DNA from: a virus
Direction: 5' to 3' (one strand)
Virus record (IMG/VR): IMGVR_UViG_3300030329_003548
Coordinates: 1-64,000 of that record
DNA length: 64,000 nucleotides
In this document: positions 57,757 through 64,000 of the stretch, one piece after another
How positions within the stretch are numbered: the first letter of the stretch is position 1
Layout: the number at the start of each line of letters is the position of its first letter
The notes under the pieces: generated by a model
The model's database searches: none
What the model was told of the DNA's origin: nothing
Seen by the model: only the letters and a program-made list of their open reading frames with translations
Position numbers and translations under genes: made by a program

Positions 57757-58166
57757 GTGACAACGTCAACATAGTCAGATTGCCGAAAGCAGAGGAAATC
57801 TCGTCTGGAGATTATCTGATAATTGAAACTCCTTTAGGAACTAGAATTATTGATTTTAGTAATTTTGTATTAACTGAGAGCAATGTTACATTTAATACGG
57901 TACTCTCAGCTCATACTTCTGACATTGCAGCTAATAAAACGTTAATTGGTACTGTGACAGGTGCTATTTTTGATGGCGGTCAGAAGATGTTCGTAACTAG
58001 TTTGAGCGCATCTCAAGGTTTGAGCGCATGTACCGGTGGTGGTTTTAGTGTTAATTTAGGAACTCTCCCAACCTCTACCACAGGCCTTAAGACTGGTGAT
58101 CTGTATACTCAGACAGGAGCACAGCTAGGAGGCAGCGGTACTACTAAGGCTATATGTATCAAATAA
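57753..58166 (+). CDS. Adaptor-like small virion protein, paralogue 2
   Basis: A 137-aa tandem duplicate of the previous gene: IVRLPKAEEISSGDYLIIET matches at most positions, as do GTRIIDFSNFV, TFNTVLSAHTSDIAANKTLI and GAIF. The C-terminus differs, with a Gly/Ser/Thr-rich end (LSACTGGGFSVNLGTLPTS). It overlaps the preceding gene by 4 nt (ATGA). Confidence 0.65.
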   Translation: MSDNVNIVRLPKAEEISSGDYLIIETPLGTRIIDFSNFVLTESNVTFNTVLSAHTSDIAANKTLIGTVTGAIFDGGQKMFVTSLSASQGLSACTGGGFSVNLGTLPTSTTGLKTGDLYTQTGAQLGGSGTTKAICIK

Positions 58167-58194
58167 TACATAAGTGCTGATACCTAACCCTTCC

Positions 58195-58201
58195 ATAAAT
58201 A
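58195..58201 (+). promoter_or_regulatory. Late promoter box (CATAAATA), 9 nt before ATG at 58211
   Basis: The sequence CATAAATA-ATAATGTAG-ATG; the intervening ATG is followed at once by a stop (TAG), so 58211 is the start. Confidence 0.7.
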
Positions 58202-58210
58202 ATAATGTAG

Positions 58211-61200
58211 ATGAATATCTATAATTTCAACATATGGAACACCAAGCCAGTTAGCGGTGCATATCTTCTCGATGAAGATGTGAATATTAAGCATGTTGAT
58301 GAATACACTGATGACGGTTTAACGCTCAGTTTAACGAATGCTCTCTCTGATCTACAGGATACAACGTTTAACAAAGACACTAATTTCTACCTTTCTGATG
58401 AAAAAACTATAGAAAACATATTAGATATTCAACCCACTCAGGTCAATTATCCGATATATCGGCAAACTTGGTTAGAAAACACAGCATATAGTAGATTTAT
58501 AGTTGTCGACACATCTACTGGTTATACCGAGGTTACCGGTGTATCGGCTTCTGTAGATAATAGGAGCATATTCGAGTTAGAAATTTTAAACGATCAATAC
58601 ACTGCGATTAGGCATTATGACCCTTCAACTAGGTTGCTCAAATATCTCACTCTGAGCGCAAACAACACAACTGCAAAAAGAGATACGATCTTATCATTTA
58701 CACCTAGAGTGTCTGCTAGTGCTTTTGCCGATGATAGTCAGATATTCGAATACGTATTAGATGAAGATAATAATACATTATCGCTATTCGAATCAAGCAG
58801 TGGCACTTGCTTGATCGTCATGAAGCAACATGCTCAGACTGACGGTCGACAAGCTAGATCGTATGCATTTTATCCACTAAGTTCGGTTAATGTGTCAGTA
58901 GGGCCGATATCATATTCCAGTACTGTACCAGATATGGGTAAATGGAAGATCAGACCAATAAAGAAGACACCAAGCGTCTTTAATTTAAAATCTACATGGT
59001 CTAGCTATCTAAGTAGTATTGATGATAATCATTTAAATATAGACTCTAATAGGTCAGTTGATAATGTAAGTAATAACTTTCTACTTAATACGACGACTAA
59101 TAAAATCGTAACACAGGATTACCCTCACTCTGGTCCTAATTACATTGACATAAATTTGATGCCTTTAAAGAATCAGTTAACTGTAGAAGGTAATCAATCG
59201 CGTAGCAATCCTTATTCTGGCGCTGAGAGTGAAACAACACAGCGAGTGTATAATAAGATACACACTGGAAGTAAGCAAGAGCAAGGTAGTGATAGTATAT
59301 ACATGAATTATGTTGCTAATACTATGGCAACAGTGATACCTAGTGATAAGCTAACATATTTTCATATGCCTCAAGACATGAGGCCATATAAGCAGATAAA
59401 CATTAACGACACTACTTTAGCAAAAATTGGTGGTATACCTGGAAGCTCTCCAATAAAAGCAGATAAAGTTTTTAAGAAAAGAGCAGATAACTTTAATACT
59501 ACTCATCCACGAGACGAGCTTAACGGTACATGGCTGTGTGCATGGCTTTCTGGTTCACCTAATAGTTCAAACTTGCCGGTATGGGTAGACCGCTATTATA
59601 ATCCAGGAATAGAAACAACAGTAACGGCTATCACAGCTGATAAATCTGATATAGTTAAATACATTGATAGCAGAGTATCGATTACTAAAAAGCTATCAGC
59701 TGAAAATATTCGAGTATATGACAAGATTAGTGATTTAGTATTTGAACCAGGAGCACTATACGCTTATTCACACATAGGAAATAAAGATGCCAAAAAGATC
59801 ATAGAGAAGTTAAATGGTACTCTAATGATCGACGGTGTATCACAATATAAGAATGCATCGTTTGTAGATGTAAAACTGCCAGTAGATAATGTGTTAGTAT
59901 TTAACAGTGATAATTATGGTGTGACGGAAGAGATAGAGCACAAAGGTTCATTTACTCTCAGCTTTTGGATGCATTGCAATAATTGGGAGCAACCGTTTGC
60001 ACATCAATTCCTAGGCAACTACCTCAACAGAGGGTTTGGTCTATTTAACGAACCAGCTGTTACACCCATAATAACAGTGCCTAACGGGGGTGATATTGAA
60101 GTTTACAATTCCGATTTTAATAGAATCGATCGACATATTATTAATGAGCAAATTAAACATATAACAAAGCACGGTGGCACTGGTAATTACTGGGTTGCTA
60201 CTACAGCGCATGACGTATATGAATATGATGCTAAGGGTACAATTCAAAATAAAATAACATCATTTAATACTACTAACTACCCTAATAGGCACATTACAGA
60301 CATAGAAATTAGTAATGACAAATTGTATTTGCTTATGGAGCCAGTCGCTGGATGGGATAAAGCAACTACGTGTAAGTATTTTATATATGATCTTAAAGAG
60401 CAAACATCAGGGTATATTGGCACATCAGGAACTGCTAGCTTAGCAAACTACAGTCCATCAGTATCGTCAACTGGTAGAATACATTCGTTTAATACATTAT
60501 CAGGAGATATTATTACAGTTGTAGCTTGTGACGCGTTAAGTGGAAATGAGTCATTAGTAGATAACTTTAGTAGACCATGGTGGGTTCACGATAATAGAGT
60601 ATATACTTATGATGTAACCACATCTGCTGTGCAAATAGGTCTTAGTGCCTTATCGGGTCAAACAATTGACGGTATTAATTGTGATAAAGATAATAACCTA
60701 TGGGTACTTCATGGTGAGTCGTATACAGCCGGTGGTGCTATATCCGGTGCTAATAAAGTTACAAAGATAGATAATGATCGAAATATTTTATTCACAGTAT
60801 CGTTAACTTCTTCTCCTCCATTGAGTTCTGATACAGTTAGGTATATCGATTTTGTAGACGAATTTACTAATACAGGGTATAAATCATCCGCTATTGTCAT
60901 AAATCAAACAATTATTAATGGTGGTGATAACGTAGTACCTGGCTATACTACTAATGGCACTGTTTCCGGGAAAGCAGTCGCTGTTAAAATTTCATCTGAT
61001 GGTTACATCGAGAGCTATAATGATATACCTGGAAGTATCATGACGTATTCTGGTGTTAATAGCATATCAGCATTTAACTGGAAGACTATTACTGGGTACG
61101 ATTATTTGAGAAAAAATAAGCTCAATTTAAAGCCACGAATTGAAGCTAAATTAGGTGTAAGCAACCTGTATAATACCACGACTACCACACAATCATATTC

Positions 61201-61801
61201 TGCATTCACATTAACATATAATCTAACAGGCATGAATGCTGGGTGGCACCATTTTGGAGTAAGATTTAATGCCGAGCTTGGTGATTATGAGATGTATATT
61301 GACACTCAGCTAGTTGATAGCGTTAGTATTCCAGGGGGTAAATTCTCATATTCAAATATGTTCGAACAACCACTATTAGTAGGAGCGACGCCGTTCTATT
61401 CTAATGTACCCCTATCTGAATTTATACAGCAACCTAGACACTACCATGCTAATAACATAAAGATTAGAGACATCAAGTTATACAATAGTTCATTAGAGTA
61501 TTTCGATCTCAAAGCTCATTATTTAGCTAATACTGATATAAGAGATATAGTATGGGACGTATCTACTGGTCAGCGTAATTATATTGACACTGTTGAGCGC
61601 GTATTTAAACATACAGTGCCTGGTAGAAAGAGTGAAGTGTATGATATTAATATTAAAAACTCAGGAATAACAGATGCATCGCTTAAGGAAGGCTTACAAG
61701 ATAAAATCATAGAACAATTAGGAGATATTGTACCAGTACACACTAAGCTAAATGATATGATGTGGAACGGTACGAGTTTAAGTGCGGTATCAGGAATATA
61801 G
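58211..61801 (+). CDS. Giant virion protein: LamG-like domain with inserted propeller
   Basis: A 1196-aa protein. Near residues 575-600 a concanavalin/LamG-like jelly roll begins (GSFTLSFWMHCNNWEQPF, FLGNYLNRGFGLF); its second half appears at about 1005-1060 (AGWHHFGVRFNAELGDYEMYIDTQLVDSVSIPGG in parts, PLLVGATPF). Between them, residues ~615-930, lie propeller-like blades (GGTGNYWVATTAHDVYEYDAKG, ISNDKLYLLM, CDKDNNLWVLHGE). The C-terminal end (LKEGLQDKIIEQLGDIVPVHTKLND) is compact. The protein is probably a peripheral baseplate or fibre component binding glycans. Confidence 0.6.
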   Translation: MNIYNFNIWNTKPVSGAYLLDEDVNIKHVDEYTDDGLTLSLTNALSDLQDTTFNKDTNFYLSDEKTIENILDIQPTQVNYPIYRQTWLENTAYSRFIVVDTSTGYTEVTGVSASVDNRSIFELEILNDQYTAIRHYDPSTRLLKYLTLSANNTTAKRDTILSFTPRVSASAFADDSQIFEYVLDEDNNTLSLFESSSGTCLIVMKQHAQTDGRQARSYAFYPLSSVNVSVGPISYSSTVPDMGKWKIRPIKKTPSVFNLKSTWSSYLSSIDDNHLNIDSNRSVDNVSNNFLLNTTTNKIVTQDYPHSGPNYIDINLMPLKNQLTVEGNQSRSNPYSGAESETTQRVYNKIHTGSKQEQGSDSIYMNYVANTMATVIPSDKLTYFHMPQDMRPYKQININDTTLAKIGGIPGSSPIKADKVFKKRADNFNTTHPRDELNGTWLCAWLSGSPNSSNLPVWVDRYYNPGIETTVTAITADKSDIVKYIDSRVSITKKLSAENIRVYDKISDLVFEPGALYAYSHIGNKDAKKIIEKLNGTLMIDGVSQYKNASFVDVKLPVDNVLVFNSDNYGVTEEIEHKGSFTLSFWMHCNNWEQPFAHQFLGNYLNRGFGLFNEPAVTPIITVPNGGDIEVYNSDFNRIDRHIINEQIKHITKHGGTGNYWVATTAHDVYEYDAKGTIQNKITSFNTTNYPNRHITDIEISNDKLYLLMEPVAGWDKATTCKYFIYDLKEQTSGYIGTSGTASLANYSPSVSSTGRIHSFNTLSGDIITVVACDALSGNESLVDNFSRPWWVHDNRVYTYDVTTSAVQIGLSALSGQTIDGINCDKDNNLWVLHGESYTAGGAISGANKVTKIDNDRNILFTVSLTSSPPLSSDTVRYIDFVDEFTNTGYKSSAIVINQTIINGGDNVVPGYTTNGTVSGKAVAVKISSDGYIESYNDIPGSIMTYSGVNSISAFNWKTITGYDYLRKNKLNLKPRIEAKLGVSNLYNTTTTTQSYSAFTLTYNLTGMNAGWHHFGVRFNAELGDYEMYIDTQLVDSVSIPGGKFSYSNMFEQPLLVGATPFYSNVPLSEFIQQPRHYHANNIKIRDIKLYNSSLEYFDLKAHYLANTDIRDIVWDVSTGQRNYIDTVERVFKHTVPGRKSEVYDINIKNSGITDASLKEGLQDKIIEQLGDIVPVHTKLNDMMWNGTSLSAVSGI

Positions 61802-61802
61802 T

Positions 61803-63701
61803 ATGAATACTAGCAATATATTACCAGATCTGTCAGTTACAACCACTTTAAGTGGTGCGATAGATATCGATATCGAGAAATATTTTGAGCTCGATAGGTA
61901 TCTAGGTGAGTCACTACAGTTACCTTATACGTTTGATGATCTAAAAATTAAGCCTAACGAACTGTGTGTAGCAGATAATATTAATGCCTGCTTTGACAAG
62001 CTACATCATAACTTTTTATATATTAACGCACAAACTAAAATTGCCTCAAATAATTTTCCCCTATCTGGTAATTATAAAGGATACTTTGCTACTGCATCTG
62101 CAACATCAGACCCTCACCGTGAAGTGAGGTGGTTCAAGGCTCCTATCGATGACTCTTCTCGGCGCGCCCATAAAGAGTTTGTAGGTGGTACAGATTTAGT
62201 TAGTAATTTATCTGCGGAAGCTATTGCTAATCAATCCTACGGTAAAGGGCCTACACCGCTAGATTCTTTCCTTCACCCCAACGGGTTGATAGATGGCGTA
62301 TTTGCTGATAATTTACGAAACTCGAATTATTATATGGGCTTTATTGCTAACTCTGCTAATTTAATGGCTATACAGAGTGATAAGGATGATACGTTTATAT
62401 GGGGACCACAAACTATTTTAAATACTCCATATGTAGAAAATAGCACTCAGTTAACCTTTACAAATATCAAATCTCTAGCAATGAATTCTCAAAATAGATT
62501 ATTTGTGTTAGATGATGTCAATATATTCAAATTTGATGTTGATACCTTATTAGCGTACAATCCGGCACTTAGCGGCATTGGTAGAGATCTAATGTTCAGC
62601 ATAGGTGGTAAAAGTGACTCCGTCAATGATAAACTCAAATTTAATATACCTGTTAGTATAGCGATCGGTAAACATGATAAAGTGTATGTATTAGATCAAA
62701 AAGATAAAGCTTATAAGGTTTATGATAAAGATTTAAACTGGATAAAAACTGTTATCAAGACTGTTGATTTCGCTCAAGATACTGTCGTAGATATAGCAGT
62801 AGATAAAGATAATGAAGATGTGTATGTCTTAACAGAGAATGGTATTTTATTTAGATATAATAATGATAATGAACTAGTACAACAACAGCAGTTAGTAGAT
62901 ATTTTAGCTAAACCTTATATTGACGTACCGTCGTTAAGTAGTATAACTGTGGATGTATTGGGGCTACCAGCTGATAAATTCACAGGTATAGCATTTTCAA
63001 GAAATGATGGAAATGTGTTATATGTTTTAACTGAAAAAAATATCTTTAAGAAATTTAAAACAAAGACGGATAGGTCTATAGGGTCATTCCGGTTAACAGA
63101 TAATAACATATATACACTATCTGGTGGATATGGAAATATACCAGTAACTGAAGAGAAATTTAAATTTATTAACCTTTTAAATACTAGTGATAGATCGAAA
63201 GATTACATTTTTGTTGGTGGTAACAGTTCTGGCAATTTTTCAGTAAGTTCTGTCGGGAAGGTGTTCAAATTCGAAGAATCTGTAACATATCAGTCGTGTA
63301 TATACGATAGCTACAAGACTCGTACGTATCAAATAAGCGCCGTACATGTGCACCCGGATGAATATGTCACTTCATGGGTTCTTAATAAATCTCTATATAA
63401 ATTAATCTATAATCATTTGTTACTGAGAGACAACTTTCACTCTAAGTTTGTAGGAGAATATAACGAAGCAGGCTTAGTTCAATATAAAGGTATTGAGTAT
63501 ATTACTGATTTAGACGATAATTTGTTTGGATACGAGACAACATTAAACAATTTTATTGGTATTAATGAGCCTATATTAGCAGAGACTATTAATAGGTGTA
63601 TTGGTGAAGTATACACAATTCAACAAGGTTTAGTGAAAATGTGCGGTGAACGTATTGCAAACAAATACCCATATGCAACACAGGTAGTTAGATTGCAGTA
63701 A
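61803..63701 (+). CDS. Propeller-containing virion protein, 632 aa
   Basis: Start taken at ATG 61803, one base after the previous stop; an upstream GTG (61782) would overlap. From about residue 220 to 430 blades of an NHL-like propeller occur: MNSQNRLFVLDDVNIFKFD, AIGKHDKVYVLDQKDKAYKVYD, AVDKDNEDVYVLTENGILFRY and FSRNDGNVLYVLTEKN. The C-terminal part has conserved-looking ITDLDDNLFGYETTLNNFIG. It presumably assembles with the preceding protein. Confidence 0.6.
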   Translation: MNTSNILPDLSVTTTLSGAIDIDIEKYFELDRYLGESLQLPYTFDDLKIKPNELCVADNINACFDKLHHNFLYINAQTKIASNNFPLSGNYKGYFATASATSDPHREVRWFKAPIDDSSRRAHKEFVGGTDLVSNLSAEAIANQSYGKGPTPLDSFLHPNGLIDGVFADNLRNSNYYMGFIANSANLMAIQSDKDDTFIWGPQTILNTPYVENSTQLTFTNIKSLAMNSQNRLFVLDDVNIFKFDVDTLLAYNPALSGIGRDLMFSIGGKSDSVNDKLKFNIPVSIAIGKHDKVYVLDQKDKAYKVYDKDLNWIKTVIKTVDFAQDTVVDIAVDKDNEDVYVLTENGILFRYNNDNELVQQQQLVDILAKPYIDVPSLSSITVDVLGLPADKFTGIAFSRNDGNVLYVLTEKNIFKKFKTKTDRSIGSFRLTDNNIYTLSGGYGNIPVTEEKFKFINLLNTSDRSKDYIFVGGNSSGNFSVSSVGKVFKFEESVTYQSCIYDSYKTRTYQISAVHVHPDEYVTSWVLNKSLYKLIYNHLLLRDNFHSKFVGEYNEAGLVQYKGIEYITDLDDNLFGYETTLNNFIGINEPILAETINRCIGEVYTIQQGLVKMCGERIANKYPYATQVVRLQ

Positions 63702-63707
63702 TTAGGA

Positions 63708-63714
63708 ATAAATA
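63708..63714 (+). promoter_or_regulatory. Late promoter box (GAATAAATA), 7 nt before ATG at 63722
   Basis: The sequence GAATAAATA-ATTTAAG-ATG begins the next late gene. Confidence 0.75.
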
Positions 63715-63721
63715 ATTTAAG

Positions 63722-64000
63722 ATGTCAGATAATGTAAGATTTCATAGTAAATGGCACGGTAAGAATCATCATACCAAGAATACTTCTGGATATTATGATA
63801 GCGCCGATGACCCTATCGCTTCTCAGGCAGATCCATTTATGGGCAATTTCTACTTATCTGGTGCTCTTCACTTATACCAGCCAGATTATATGAGTGGAAC
63901 CTCTATGGTTGGCGCGGCCATTTCTGCAGGTACTTGGCTCGGTGTTGAGAGTTTGTATTCAACAGCTGTAGCAAATAGCGCTACGTGGGGTGTTAATACT
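63722..64000 (+). CDS. Virion protein, 3' partial
   Basis: Starts MSDNVRFHSKWHGKNHHTKN and stays open to the right edge (93 codons). Low-charge Ser/Gly/Ala/Tyr-rich composition after residue 30 (YLSGALHLYQPDYMSGTSM) is like the fibre proteins upstream. The late box at 63708 and the position after the propeller protein suggest another tail or fibre subunit. The rest lies outside the window. Confidence 0.7.
   Translation, partial: MSDNVRFHSKWHGKNHHTKNTSGYYDSADDPIASQADPFMGNFYLSGALHLYQPDYMSGTSMVGAAISAGTWLGVESLYSTAVANSATWGVNT

Noticed and set aside
1-64000. CRISPR arrays, tRNA genes, integrase or insertion sequences
   Set aside because: No evenly spaced direct repeats, no cloverleaf-like intergenic sequence and no transposase or recombinase motif was found by reading; intergenic space is nearly absent. 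Small RNAs within genes cannot be ruled out.

Overview
The window is part of the genome of a contractile-tailed, T4-like (Tevenvirinae-related) bacteriophage. It encodes recognisable homologues of T4 gp41, gp59, gp32, gp45, gp61, gp44, gp14, gp16, gp17, gp18, gp19, gp48, gp53, gp27, gp25 and gp6. The DNA is AT-rich, genes are packed with overlapping stops and starts, and no tRNA, CRISPR array, integrase or photosynthesis gene was seen. The gene content (GMP reductase, dTDP-sugar genes, amino-acid metabolism genes, very large virion proteins) resembles marine T4-like phages of heterotrophic bacteria. The host cannot be named from the sequence.

Layout. 1-14.9 kb (+ strand): early metabolism and replication. 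First come a nucleotidyltransferase, an SNase-type nuclease, GMP reductase, a 2OG-Fe dioxygenase, a class II glutamine amidotransferase and a glycosyltransferase. Then follow gp41 helicase, a DHH phosphoesterase, a gp33-position protein, gp59, gp32, a Pro/Gln-rich protein, gp45 clamp, dTDP-sugar genes and gp61 primase. 14.9-17.3 kb: small late genes on both strands plus a membrane zinc-ribbon protein. 17.3-21.3 kb (+): one operon behind a sigma70-type promoter with a VOC protein, an aldehyde dehydrogenase, small basic proteins and a saccharopine-dehydrogenase-like enzyme. 21.3-24.5 kb (-): late genes for gp14 neck, a probable spanin/holin lysis set and putative internal capsid proteins. 24.5-40.1 kb (+): terminase, sheath, tube, hub, tape measure and baseplate. 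40.1-42.9 kb: an early island (dUTPase, clamp loader) flanked by minus-strand late genes (gp16 and a putative capsid protein). 43-64 kb (+): gp25, gp6, giant baseplate/fibre proteins with PKD, beta-propeller, LamG, lectin-like and S74 chaperone domains.

Regulation. At least twenty copies of a T4-type late box (ATAAATA and close variants) lie just upstream of virion genes on both strands, mostly 5-8 nt before the start codon. The T4 geometry would put transcription starts at or within a few bases of the initiation codon, predicting leaderless or nearly leaderless late mRNAs. Several sigma70-like early promoters have the same close spacing.

Most notable: the predicted leaderless late transcription; a recurring N-terminal motif ending in [LI]-x-E in six small late proteins that looks like a capsid-targeting and prohead-protease signal; a late promoter nested inside one of those ORFs; an operon suggestive of aminoadipate-semialdehyde/lysine metabolism; a gp32 without zinc-ligand cysteines; a DHH enzyme near the T4 RNase H position; and a broken or recoded gene boundary at 13627-13658.
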